Assembly: GCA_938027685.1 (NCBI GenBank)
Contig: CALJAM010000037.1
Location: 1 to 44,641 of the forward strand
Reading direction: 5' to 3'
DNA from: an uncultured Bryobacteraceae bacterium
GTDB lineage: Bacteria > Acidobacteriota > Terriglobia > Bryobacterales > Bryobacteraceae
Length of the DNA: 44,641 nt
The notes under the pieces were generated by a model. That model saw nothing but the letters and a program-made list of their open reading frames with translations, was not told the origin of the DNA and ran no database searches. Positions 8,972 through 18,000 of this stretch are shown piece after piece (positions within the stretch are counted from its first letter, which is position 1; each line of letters begins with the position of its first letter). The translations under genes were made by a program, and so were the position numbers.

Positions 8972-10177
8972 ATGACCGCTGAGGAACGCAGACAAGCCCT
9001 CGAGCGTGTTCTCGGCTCAGAGACGTTCCGCCATGCCGCCAGCCTCAGACGCCTCCTCAACTATCTGGGGGAGAAGTCGCTCAACGGCGAGGCCGACCAA
9101 CTGAAGGAGTACACGGTCGGAATTGAAGCCTTCGGCAAGCCCCCTTCGTATAACCCTCAACATGACGCCTCCGTAAGGGTGCAGGCGGCGAAACTGCGGC
9201 AGAAGCTCGAGGAGTACTATCGGGCCGAGGGAGCCGGCGACCCCATCCGGATCGTTTTCCCGAAGGGACGCTTCAAACTAGAGTTCCTGCCCCATTCGCA
9301 ACGCCCCGGCGTCAGGCGCACGATCGGCCTGTACGCGGGCTGGGCGGTGGCAGCAGCATTGGCGGCGATCCTGCTGGGTTTTTCGCTGCGCTCCGAACCT
9401 GGCCACGGCTTGCCCTGGAACCGGGCCATGGAGGAGATCTGGGAGCCGTTTCTGCGCAGCCCCCGTCCAGTGCTGATCTGTCTCGGCACCCCCATGTTCG
9501 TCCATTTCGGTCCGGTCTTTGTTAGGGATCCCCAACTGAACGAGCCTCAAGACCTCGAAAACTCTCCCTTCCTGCAGGCCCTCCGGAGCCGTTATCCCGA
9601 ACTTCTCACGGTGCCCACCTATCTTTACACCGGCGTGGGCGAGGCGATGGGGGCGGTCGATCTCGTGCGCCTCCTCGCCAGCCGCGGTCGTACGGCAATC
9701 GTCAAGCGCAGCAGCAACCTTTCGTGGGAGGACGTTGAAAAGCACGACGTCATTTTTCTGGGTTCTACGAAGTTCAATCCCCAACTGAAGGATTTACCCG
9801 GTGGCCTGGAGCTGGTCATGCAACCCGGCCGGATCCTCAATCTCAAACCGCGCCCTGGTGAGGCAGCAATCCTGCAAGGACACTGGCCGGACAGCGAGCC
9901 CTATCGAGTATCCGATTATGCCCTTATTACGCGGATCCAAGGCTTGCATCAGCGGGGCGAGATCATGATCCTGGGTGCGAATTCCACCGAAGGTACGCTC
10001 GCCGCGGTATGGTACGTAACCAGGCCCTCGCATGCCGCGGAGTTGGTCTCGCGACTCAAGACACGGGGCCAGTTGCCACGCCACTATCAGGTCGTTCTGC
10101 ACGCGCGCCTGAAACAAGGTATACCCATCCAAATCGCGTACCAATTCCACCGCGTGCTCGGCGAGCAACCGCGCTGA
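8972..10177 (+). CDS. membrane-anchored regulator-like protein, two conserved domains
   Basis: 401 residues. Residues ~1-108 form a small helical/wing-like domain: FRHAASLRRLLNYL, LKEYTVGIEAFGK, then DASVRVQAAKLRQKLEEYY and RIVFPKGRFKLEF. This 'LKEY.IG...FG....(Y/F).P..D..VRV.A..LR.KL..YY' pattern is known to me from many acidobacterial proteins, where it looks like a winged-helix-type DNA-binding domain; that function is inferred. One transmembrane helix follows at about 118-137 (LYAGWAVAAALAAILLGFSL). The C-terminal domain (~150-395) contains PVLICLGTPMFVHF, YLYTGVGEAMGAVDLVRLL, DVIFLGSTKFNP and DYALITRIQG, which are matched in order by the soluble homologue at 18473. With a cytoplasmic N-terminus the second domain would sense outside the inner membrane, like ToxR/CadC-type regulators. 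It is divergent from the receptor at 5408. The ATG start is preceded by GGGGG-rich sequence. Confidence 0.82.
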   Translation: MTAEERRQALERVLGSETFRHAASLRRLLNYLGEKSLNGEADQLKEYTVGIEAFGKPPSYNPQHDASVRVQAAKLRQKLEEYYRAEGAGDPIRIVFPKGRFKLEFLPHSQRPGVRRTIGLYAGWAVAAALAAILLGFSLRSEPGHGLPWNRAMEEIWEPFLRSPRPVLICLGTPMFVHFGPVFVRDPQLNEPQDLENSPFLQALRSRYPELLTVPTYLYTGVGEAMGAVDLVRLLASRGRTAIVKRSSNLSWEDVEKHDVIFLGSTKFNPQLKDLPGGLELVMQPGRILNLKPRPGEAAILQGHWPDSEPYRVSDYALITRIQGLHQRGEIMILGANSTEGTLAAVWYVTRPSHAAELVSRLKTRGQLPRHYQVVLHARLKQGIPIQIAYQFHRVLGEQPR

Positions 10178-10488
10178 GATCCGCGATTCGGGCCCCGGAA
10201 CGCCTGCCGCGATCCAACACAAGACCCGCGGCCCAGGCCTACCGGGGGTGCGCAACGGTGCCATCTTGGTCCTCCCTTGTTCCGCTCCTGTCCGTGCTCG
10301 TCGCAGATTTTCCCACCCCCGGTGTCGGCGAGCGCTTCCCTGGCCCGCCGTCCCGGGAACCCGATGAGGCCTCCGGCCTGCGAAGCCCTAGGAAGCCGTT
10401 CCAAGCGCCAGCTAGCCGCCCCGCCTACAATTACGGCTCTTCCGTGAGCTCCTCGAGCGAACGCGGCGCGGAAGCGCTCGGACCGGAG
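10178..10488. other. intergenic stretch between regulator gene and IS5-like element
   Basis: No credible coding frame or RNA gene seen. It ends at the CTAG that begins the terminal inverted repeat of the element. Confidence 0.5.
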
Positions 10489-11219
10489 CTAGGAGCTTGT
10501 TGAACATGCTGAACAAAGGTGCCTGTGGGGATGGATGACTTACTCGGATCAAATGAATCCGCCCTTGGCGAGTCATCAAAGGCAAGTTCTCTGCGCCCCC
10601 TCCCGTCGGCCTGCAGCGGCTTTTCTGGGGCCCTTCGCACCGCTTCGGAGCGGTGCTCGCGGGCCCTTACGCCGCCTGAGCCTGCAGCTCGGGCAAGCGC
10701 CGGGCATTGTAAGCCGCCTCCGCAAAATTCACCAGCCGGCTCACCTTCACCGAGCCGCGCAACTTCACCCGCTTGAGCCCCGCCACCCACTTCAGCCAAG
10801 CCAACACCCTCTCCACCAGCGGCCGTCGCCGCTGGCTCACCTCGTAACCGGCGTGCCGCGTCGTCCGCCGATCGAGCTGGACAGCAGCTTGTAGTCGAGT
10901 TGCTCGACCAGCAGCCGCTCACTCCGGAGGGTTTAGAAAAGCTTGAACAGCAGGGCGGGCGGCGGCCGTTCGGGCGGATGGGAGGCCGCTGCGTGCGAGC
11001 GTGAGCGTAGACACTGTCTAAGCGGCGCGAGAGGCCGGCCAGGACCTCATCGATCCAGGGTCGGATGGGGCGCAAGGGGTGATCGGCGGGGACGCGCTGC
11101 TCGAGTGAGACGCAGCCGAAAATCCGGGTTTGCTTGGGTCGTAGCCGCCGCTAGAACAATAACAGAACAAAATGTTTTTTTCGCACAAGCCCGAGGCGGA
11201 CTTTCCAACAAACTCCTAG
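10489..11219 (-). mobile_element. internally deleted IS5-family insertion sequence with terminal inverted repeats
   Basis: The outer ends read CTAGGAGCTTGTTG (from 10489, plus strand) and CTAGGAGTTTGTTG (from 11219, minus strand), 13 of 14 identical as inverted repeats. The CTAG at both ends fits the YTAR target duplication known for IS5-group elements, or may belong to the repeat. Between them lies a transposase with its middle removed. At 731 bp the element is well below an intact IS5-type element (about 1.2-1.5 kb), so it is non-autonomous. The 3' side shares GGATGACTTACTCG (10533-10546) with the other two copies in the window. Confidence 0.75.
10667..11099 (-). pseudogene. IS5-family transposase, middle deleted and frameshifted
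   Basis: Reading the minus strand, the N-terminal part HPLRPIRPWIDEVLAGLSRR and then, after a frame change, ERLLVEQLDYKLL match the DUF772/InsH N-terminal region of IS5-family transposases. The next recognisable segment is already the C-terminal end: RTTRHAGYEVSQRRRPLVER, then LAWLKWVAGLKRVKLRG and AAYNARRLPELQAQAA with a stop at 10667-10669. The DDE catalytic core is therefore missing, and at least one frameshift separates the blocks. It cannot encode an active transposase. Confidence 0.75.
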
Positions 11220-11302
11220 ACTGTGCCAGGAGCCGGTTCGGCAGACCGTGCGGACGCCTGAAGCGCCCCGCGTCGGATCGACCGTCAGAAACAAAAGAAA
11301 GC

Positions 11303-11308
11303 TATTAT
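11303..11308 (+). promoter_or_regulatory. candidate -10 box (TATTAT) just before a start codon; possible leaderless mRNA
   Basis: TATTAT sits 6 nt before the ATG at 11315, the spacing expected when transcription begins at or near the start codon. No Shine-Dalgarno sequence is visible. No convincing -35 hexamer is seen about 17 nt upstream. Confidence 0.35.
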
Positions 11309-11314
11309 AAGATC

Positions 11315-12562
11315 ATGCATCCCGGTCCCAAAATACGAGGCAACCTGAAGTTGTATTCCTTACTGCTGATTCTCGGATTCAGCCGGTTAGAACCTATTCG
11401 GGGACAGCAATGGCCGGTCGAGATGCCCTACCGGGTGTCGATCGCGGTGGATGCCACTGGATGCGAGGAAGTCGACCGTGTCGTGAGCCTCCCCCTGAAT
11501 TTCAGCGAGCTGCTGGGGCTTGCAGGCAGCGGCTTACCGTTCGCCCCCGAATGTTTGCGTCTTGTCGAAATCGATTCGCGGGGCCGGCTGCTGGACGCCA
11601 TGGTTGTTTTCCAGTTCGATTCGAACCAGGAGGAAGCCACCGAGCGGGGCACGGGTGGCGTTCTTTCATGGTTGATGCGTGCCCGGACGGGCGGGTCGGC
11701 CGTGCGGCGGTACCAGTTGTATTTTTCCGATCGTAGTCGGTCGTGTACCCCGGTGCAGTTCGAACCGTTGGTCCGCATCGAGGACGCCGGTTTCTATCGA
11801 GGCGACAGGGCGTGGCGAATCTGGACTGAGGCCGCCGTCTATTATTACCACCGCAAAGGCTCGGGCTTCGCCAGCCTGATTGACCGGGAGGGCAACGATT
11901 GGATTAGTTATTATCCCGAGGGTGGCCCGAAAGGCAATTTTCGGGGCATACCCAACATTGCTCCGGCAGGCTTTCATCCCGGACCTGGGGAAGGGAATAA
12001 AGAGAGTCGTATCGTGGCGGCAGGTCCTTTGCGAGTGCGGATTCTCTCCGAAACCGGGGACGGCCGGTGGGGACTTTTCTGGGACGTTTTTCCCTGGCAC
12101 GCCACGATGCGCCTCTTCAAAAAGGGTCCCCCGCCGTACTGGATTTTGTACGAAGGCACGCCGGGCGGGGAGTTCGACCTCGAAGACTACTGGGTGGATT
12201 CCAGCGGTCGGCGATTTTCGGTAGCGCCCTACGAAGGGGTGCAGTCGGCATGGCACGGGGAATTGCCCGATCCCCAATGGGTCTACTTTGGTGATCCTCG
12301 AGTGCAACGCGTGCTCTTTCTGTATCTTCACGAAAAAGAATCGGCGATCGCCGAGTTTTGGCATTTCGGTCGGGGTGGCATGACCGTTTTCGGCTTCGGG
12401 CGGGGACCGAAAGAGGGAGGCTGGCAAAGGTTACAGCGGATCCCCGCCGAGTTCACGTTCGGGTTCTTGGAAACGGTGGACTTCCGGCAGATCGGCCGAA
12501 CGATTGCCTGCCGGCTGTCGCGCGTCGCCGTGCAGTTGACCTCGCCCGAACGCCGGCGATGA
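11315..12562 (+). CDS. secreted protein of unknown function, rich in aromatic beta-strand motifs
   Basis: Start chosen at ATG 11315, the first that gives a signal peptide (MHPGPKIRGNLKLYSLLLILGF, cleavage after ~IRGQ). The longer open frame upstream runs antisense through the IS remnant and is not coding. The 415-residue protein has a first module up to ~145 (YRVSIAVDATGCEEVDRVV and YQLYFSDRSRS), which looks like a beta-sandwich. A larger C-terminal module contains YYYHRKGSGFASLIDREGND, RWGLFWDVFPWHATMRLFKK, WILYEGTPGGEFDLEDYW and FWHFGRGGMTVFGFGRG. The 'Y.G.PGG' and aromatic strands suggest a galactose-mutarotase- or lyase-like beta-sandwich. I do not recognise a named family or catalytic residues. 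It lies 95 nt after the IS end and is convergent with the FG-GAP gene (58 nt between stops). Confidence 0.72.
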   Translation: MHPGPKIRGNLKLYSLLLILGFSRLEPIRGQQWPVEMPYRVSIAVDATGCEEVDRVVSLPLNFSELLGLAGSGLPFAPECLRLVEIDSRGRLLDAMVVFQFDSNQEEATERGTGGVLSWLMRARTGGSAVRRYQLYFSDRSRSCTPVQFEPLVRIEDAGFYRGDRAWRIWTEAAVYYYHRKGSGFASLIDREGNDWISYYPEGGPKGNFRGIPNIAPAGFHPGPGEGNKESRIVAAGPLRVRILSETGDGRWGLFWDVFPWHATMRLFKKGPPPYWILYEGTPGGEFDLEDYWVDSSGRRFSVAPYEGVQSAWHGELPDPQWVYFGDPRVQRVLFLYLHEKESAIAEFWHFGRGGMTVFGFGRGPKEGGWQRLQRIPAEFTFGFLETVDFRQIGRTIACRLSRVAVQLTSPERRR

Positions 12563-12620
12563 CGCTCTCGGCTCACCGGCCTGACGGCCGCCGCTCCCAA
12601 GATGTCGATCGAGAAAAGGC

Positions 12621-14834
12621 TCAGCGGACGATCGCTCGGTTTTCGTAGAGCAGAACCCGGCCGTGGCTCCAGCCAATCGAGATCAGGTCCAGATCGCCGT
12701 CTCCGTCGATGTCAACGGCGAGGGCTCCGCAGTGGTGCTCGTCGCCGGTCCACACGACGTGCGGCTTCCACTGCTTGCCGGCCCCGTCCGCATTTTCGAA
12801 GACCATCAGCCGCGCGCGGCTGGGATCCTGGTAGTTATGCTCGCCGACGATCACGTCGAGATCGCCGTCGCCGTCCATGTCGCGCACGTCCAGACTCATC
12901 GGGCCGACGACGTCGAGACTGATGATGTGCTCCTGCCAGGTGGCGGTGGGATCTGCGGGTTGCTCGTACCAAGCGAGTTTGCCGGGCTTGTTGATGGCTT
13001 CGAAGCCCACCACGGCGTCGAGTCGGCCGTCGCGGTTGATGTCGACAAGGCGGTTCCGGTCGGGATCCCCGGGCGTGGGATGAATCACGTGCAAACTCCA
13101 ACTCGCCCCGTCATTGCGAAGCCAACGCGTGCCCAACAGTAGGTCCATATCCCCATCGCGGTCAATGTCCCCGTAGCTGAGGGCTTCGTCCTGTGAAAAG
13201 TCGCTGATCTTACGCCAGCGCGCTTCGGGAAAGGTGATCATTTGCACGCCGTAGCCGGCCTTGTGCCAGGAAAGCGCTACTTCCAAAGGACTCCGAAAGC
13301 CAAAGTGAGCCGCCGCCACACCCTGCAGGAAATCGCCCGCCGCTTGCAACAGGTCACGTACCGCGAAGGTCCCACCGCCTTTGTTGTGCGCGAGGACAAA
13401 TTCGGCATTGGCCTCCGAGCCACGGCCCTTGGTGCCCAGAATATCGATCAGGCCATCGTTGTCGAAATCATACAGGAGCGCCATGTTGCGCAGAGGCTCG
13501 CCCACGACGCGCCGTTCCCAACGGCCCTCAGGTCGCCTCGGGTTGCGATACCACCAGCCGCCGGTCACGACGTCCGGGAACGTATCACCGTCGAGGTCAG
13601 CCGCTGCGATAAAGATCGAACGCCAGGGCTTTTCCTCATCGATGACGTGCCGTTGCCAGCGATCGAGCGCCAGCGGCTTACCGCCCAGATTCAACCAGAC
13701 TTCGGCGAGCGGGTGGTTATGGCGGAAAGGCTTACTGAAGATGTCCAGATCACCGTCGCCGTCCAGGTCCGCCAGTTGTGCTTCATGCGTGCCTTGGCCG
13801 CGGTGCAGTTCCAACACGCGGAAGCGGCCGCGCCCGTCCCCGTACAGGATCCACATGCGGGCTCCAGGATGGTCCACCCCTTGGGAACTCCACTTGGCCA
13901 TCTCCGCTACGAAAAGGTCGATGTGGCCGTCGCCGTTGATGTCACCCGCGCGCAGGCTGTGGCCGTGGTTGACTTCAAAACCGAGCAGGTCGCGGCCTAC
14001 CCAGCGGCCTCTGCGCCACTCGAACAACTTCAATGGCAGGATGTTGTCTCCTGGGCCGAAAACGATCTCCGGTCGTCCTCCCCGGATGAAGTCAGCGACC
14101 ACTACCCGGGAGAACCGGTAGGCATCGTCTATGACGTGGGCACGGAATTCCCGTCCGCCTACGTGCTCGAACCAACGGCCGCCCCCTACCAGGTCCGGCT
14201 TGCCGTCGCCGTTGAGGTCACCGGCTGCCAGCCCTTCGTGCTCCTGACCTTCGGTCCAGCCGTAGATTTTTTGACAGGGCCATGTGTCGGCCGATCTTGG
14301 ATCCGCCGGGATCGGGCAAAACAGCAGCGCCCGATCGCCCTGGTTCCAGCTGATCAGCTCGGCGCGCCCGTCACCGTCAAAATCGCCGAAGAGCTGATCG
14401 TGGTGCTTCCTGCCGCCGGTGTTCTTCACGTATCGGCGTGTCCATCGACGGCTGAAATCGGGGTAAGGGTTCTCCCACCACCAGATCTTGTTGTCGTTGG
14501 CATCTCCGGCGAAGACCAGATCCACGTCGCCGTCCCCGTCAATATCGTAGGCGGCGCCTCCGGCTTCGATGCTGAGGAAATCCGGTTCGATCACATGTTG
14601 CGCCCAGCCTGCGGAACCGCGGCGGTACCAGATCACCGCGGGACCGGCACGACGGCCGGCGATCACAACGTCCTGTATGCCGTCCTTGTCCAAATCCGCC
14701 ACGACACAAGCGGTTGGCTCCATCGCAACGGGCGGGACGGGTAGCTCTAAACGGCTGCTGGAAAGATGGGTCCAGTACGGTTGTGGGGCGGCAGGTAGAG
14801 CCGCCAAGGCCAATAAAAGCCAACGCAACGTCAT
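12621..14834 (-). CDS. secreted FG-GAP/VCBS repeat protein
   Basis: 737 residues from ATG 14834, preceded by GAGG at 6-nt spacing; a GTG four codons earlier is the alternative start. The signal peptide is MTLRWLLLALAALPAAPQ. I count twelve calcium-loop repeats of the form D.(D/N).DG..D(L/V/I), for example DLDKDGIQDVVIAG, DIDGDGDVDLVFAG, DLNGDGKPDLVGGG, DFDNDGLIDILGTK and DIDGDGDLDLISIG, spaced 45-70 residues apart. This number and spacing fit a seven-bladed or larger beta-propeller of the integrin-alpha/FG-GAP type, stabilised by Ca2+. Such proteins are common extracellular surface proteins in Acidobacteria and Planctomycetes; their ligand is usually unknown. It is divergent from the TonB-dependent receptor at 15033. 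The long antisense frame opposite is a by-product of the repeated Gly-Asp codons. Confidence 0.88.
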   Translation of the reverse strand: MTLRWLLLALAALPAAPQPYWTHLSSSRLELPVPPVAMEPTACVVADLDKDGIQDVVIAGRRAGPAVIWYRRGSAGWAQHVIEPDFLSIEAGGAAYDIDGDGDVDLVFAGDANDNKIWWWENPYPDFSRRWTRRYVKNTGGRKHHDQLFGDFDGDGRAELISWNQGDRALLFCPIPADPRSADTWPCQKIYGWTEGQEHEGLAAGDLNGDGKPDLVGGGRWFEHVGGREFRAHVIDDAYRFSRVVVADFIRGGRPEIVFGPGDNILPLKLFEWRRGRWVGRDLLGFEVNHGHSLRAGDINGDGHIDLFVAEMAKWSSQGVDHPGARMWILYGDGRGRFRVLELHRGQGTHEAQLADLDGDGDLDIFSKPFRHNHPLAEVWLNLGGKPLALDRWQRHVIDEEKPWRSIFIAAADLDGDTFPDVVTGGWWYRNPRRPEGRWERRVVGEPLRNMALLYDFDNDGLIDILGTKGRGSEANAEFVLAHNKGGGTFAVRDLLQAAGDFLQGVAAAHFGFRSPLEVALSWHKAGYGVQMITFPEARWRKISDFSQDEALSYGDIDRDGDMDLLLGTRWLRNDGASWSLHVIHPTPGDPDRNRLVDINRDGRLDAVVGFEAINKPGKLAWYEQPADPTATWQEHIISLDVVGPMSLDVRDMDGDGDLDVIVGEHNYQDPSRARLMVFENADGAGKQWKPHVVWTGDEHHCGALAVDIDGDGDLDLISIGWSHGRVLLYENRAIVR

Positions 14835-14947
14835 AGGTCGCCTCACGCGCTCCTGCGGGCTGCGCTGTACCGTCGGCAGCTACAGGCAGACCGGCCGGGT
14901 GCCGTCAGAGCCATATTCTCTCAGACAGCACTCCTCCTCGTCAGCAA

Positions 14948-14958
14948 TTTGCGGTAAA
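14948..14958. promoter_or_regulatory. partial copy of the TTWACSGTWAA motif (TTTGCGGTAAA)
   Basis: It lies 22 nt (about two helical turns) from the start of the full motif at 14970 and matches its core at 9 of 11 positions of the degenerate pattern or better. It could be an auxiliary site for the same DNA-binding protein. Confidence 0.3.
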
Positions 14959-14969
14959 CAGAGGCCAAG

Positions 14970-14986
14970 TTAACCGTAAATAACTT
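14970..14986. promoter_or_regulatory. conserved 17-mer TTAACCGTAAATAACTT, copy 2
   Basis: Identical over 17 bases to 1009-1025. Here it is extended into an inverted repeat, AAGTTA-ACCGTAAA-TAACTT (14967-14986 region), with perfect 6-bp arms. It lies 46 nt before the receptor start at 15033, in the divergent interval shared with the FG-GAP gene. Probable operator or promoter element. Confidence 0.55.
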
Positions 14987-15020
14987 GCGGCCGGAGTCTC
15001 ACCCACGCACACTGCCAAAC

Positions 15021-15026
15021 AGGAGG
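15021..15026 (+). promoter_or_regulatory. strong ribosome-binding site AGGAGG
   Basis: A full Shine-Dalgarno match 6 nt before ATG 15033 fixes the receptor start and suggests high translation. Confidence 0.7.
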
Positions 15027-15032
15027 TAGTCC

Positions 15033-18000
15033 ATGACTCTCATCTTGCAGCGCGTCCTGCTGTGCCTGCTTCTGACGGTGCCCACCCTGGTGGGCCAGAC
15101 TTTCCGAGGTCGCCTGACGGGTGTGGTGACGGATCCGACCGGGGCCGTCATCGCCCAGGCTGAACTGGAGCTTACCAATTTAGCCACGGGCGTCTCCCAG
15201 AGAGTGGTCAGCAATCAGCAGGGCATCTACCTCTTCCCCAACGTCGAGCCGGGCCAATACCGGCTCACCGTCTCGCTCAGCGGTTTCAGGACTTTCGTGC
15301 GGGAACCGATCACCGTACCGGTAGGGGCCAACCTCACCCTCGACGTTCAGTTGGAAGTCGGTCCCATGACCGAGCGGATCACGGTGACCGCCGAGGCGCC
15401 GTTGCTTGAGAGCGAAACGGCTGGGTTCGGGCAGGTGGTCAACGAGCGCTTCTTGCGCGAAATGCCCCTCAATGCACGCAACCCAATGATGCTGGTGACG
15501 CTCACGCCCGGCGTGATCCCGCATACGGGGTGGTTCAGCCGCGAGGGCATCGGAACCGGGAATATCGAACAGGGGCGCGACCAGTTTGCAGCGGCCTTTC
15601 AGGTGGGAGGCGGCCGGCATCTTTCCAACGAAATCTACCTCGACGGCGCCCCCAACACCAGCGTGGATCGGGGCTACATGGCCTACATTCCGCCGGTGGA
15701 CTCTACGCAGGAGTTCAAGGTCGAGGCCAATCCGTTCTCCGCGGAATACGACCGTACCACAGGCGGCGTCATCAACCTGGTGACCAAAGGGGGCAGCAAC
15801 CAGCTTCGCGGCACGGCTTACGAGTTTTACCGCACCAGCCGCCTGGACGCGAACGACTTCTTCTTCAACCGAGCAGGGCGCACCGACAAGCCCATCTGGC
15901 ATCGCAATCAGTTCGGTTTCAACTTGGGCGGTCCCATCCGCGTAGACCGCACCTTCTTCTTCGTCAACTACGAGGGGTTGCGGCAGCTGGTGCCCTTCAG
16001 CTTTACCACCACGGTGCCCTCGGCTGCACAGAGGCAGGGGGATTTCTCAACCACACGCGCCACCGACGGACGCCTCATCGTCATTTACGACCCCCTGACC
16101 ACCAAGCGCGATCCTGTGACAGGGGCGCTGAGCCGGTCGCCCTTCCCGGGTAACGTGATTCCTGCCCAGCGCCATGACCGCGTCGGACGGGCTCTGGTGA
16201 ATTCTTATCCCATGCCTAACCAAACGGGTGACCCCATCACCGGGGTACGAAACCACTTCATGAGCGACAACGGGCGCAGCAATATGAACAACTACGGGGC
16301 GCGCATCGATCAGGCGTTCGGCGTGCGCAACCGCATGTTTGGCCGCTTCTCCTTCCGCAAGGACAAACGGACGGCGGCCAATCCCTATGGGCCGGGTCAC
16401 CCGGCGACCAACGAAGGCGCTCCCACGGACCGCGCCTATAACGTGACCTTATCCGACATCCACACCTTCTCGCCAACCTTTACGGCGGAGCTGCGCGCCT
16501 CTTTCGCGCGCCACCACACCGCGGAGATCTCTCCCTCCTACGGGTTCGACCTCACGTCGCTCGGTTTTCCCGCTTACATGGCCCAGGTGGTCAAGCCCTT
16601 CTTCCCCAAAGTGAGCGTGGCGGATCTTTCTTCCATGGGCCGCGACCGGTTCTACAATCAGGTGCGCGACACCGTGGCGGTGCAGGGCGCGGTCACCAAA
16701 CTGGCCGGGCGCCATTCCATGAAGGCCGGCTGGGACTTCCGCGTGCCCCGCTTCCATCTGGACCGGAACTTGAATTCCACCGGCACCTACAGCTTCAATC
16801 GCGCCATGACGCAGGGCCCCGATCCCTTGCGCGCTTCCGTCGTCGCCGGACATGGAGCTGCCAGTTTGCTGCTAGGCGCAGGCGCGGGCGGCAATGTGAC
16901 CCACACGGACGTCTTCACCTTGAACCGCCATTACTACGGTTTCTACTTCCAGGAAAACTGGAAACTGACTAACCGATTCACTTTGAATCTCGGCCTCCGT
17001 TACAATCTCGAGATCGGCCAGAACGAGAGCCATGACCGCATCGCTTACCTGGACTTAGATGCGCCCAACCCGCTTGGGCAAAAGGTGGGCCTGCCGCTTC
17101 GCGGCCTGCTCGGCTTCGTCGGCCGCGGCGGAGTCTCCCGGAACCTGGTCGAGACCGATAAAAACAACTTCGGACCGCGGTTCGGCTTTGCCTGGAGGTT
17201 GAAGGACCAAACCGTTCTGCGGGGCGGTTACGGCGTCTTCTATGCGCCGCAATGGATCGAGGCCTACGACGCGAACATGTATGCCAGCTTCAACTCCACC
17301 ACGGACTGGGTCGCGACGCTGGACGGCCTGGTTCCCGAGAACTACATCAGTAACCCTTATCCGAAGGGCTTCTCGTTGCCCAAGCGGGATCGTGATCCCC
17401 TGACCAACGTAGGTGCGACCATCTCCGGATGGATTCGCAACGAGCCGGTGGGCTACGTGCAACAGTGGAACTTCACCGTGCAACGACAGTTGACCAGCTC
17501 GCTGCTGGTCGAAGCGGCCTACTGGGCTAATAAGGGGACCAAGCTGCAGCGTTACGGCGGCGTCCCCGAAAACCAGCTCCCCAACCGCTACCTCAGCCTG
17601 CGAGCGGCCTTGAACGAGCTGGTACCTAATCCTTTCTACGGATACATCGAGCGGGGCGCTCTGTCCGGGCCTACCGTGGCCCGTCGTCAGCTGCTGCTTC
17701 CATTTCCGCAATACACGGCTGTGAATCGCACGGGGCCGTCGTTGGGCAACTCCGTCTACCATGCCTTTACCCTGCGCGTCGAGCAGCGCTTCACGCGTGA
17801 TCTCAGCTTGTTGGCTTCTTACACCGCGGCCAAGCAGATCGACGACTTCGAGGATCCCTTCGGAGCTCCGCCGCTCGATCGCGAGAACCTCCGCCTGGAG
17901 CGTTCGGTTTCCAGCTTCGATACGCCCCAGCGCCTGGTGATGAGCTACGTCTATGAGTTTCCCTTCGGTCGCCAGAAGCGGTTTGGCCGCACCTGGAGCC

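Noticed and set aside
10943-11314. N-terminal extension of the secreted-protein frame
   Set aside because: The extension runs antisense through the IS5-like remnant and has no signal peptide. The ATG at 11315 gives one directly.
13242-14744. 500-residue open frame on the plus strand opposite the FG-GAP gene
   Set aside because: It is antisense to repeated Gly-Asp codons, which leave the complementary frame open. The minus-strand frame has a signal peptide and twelve recognisable repeats.
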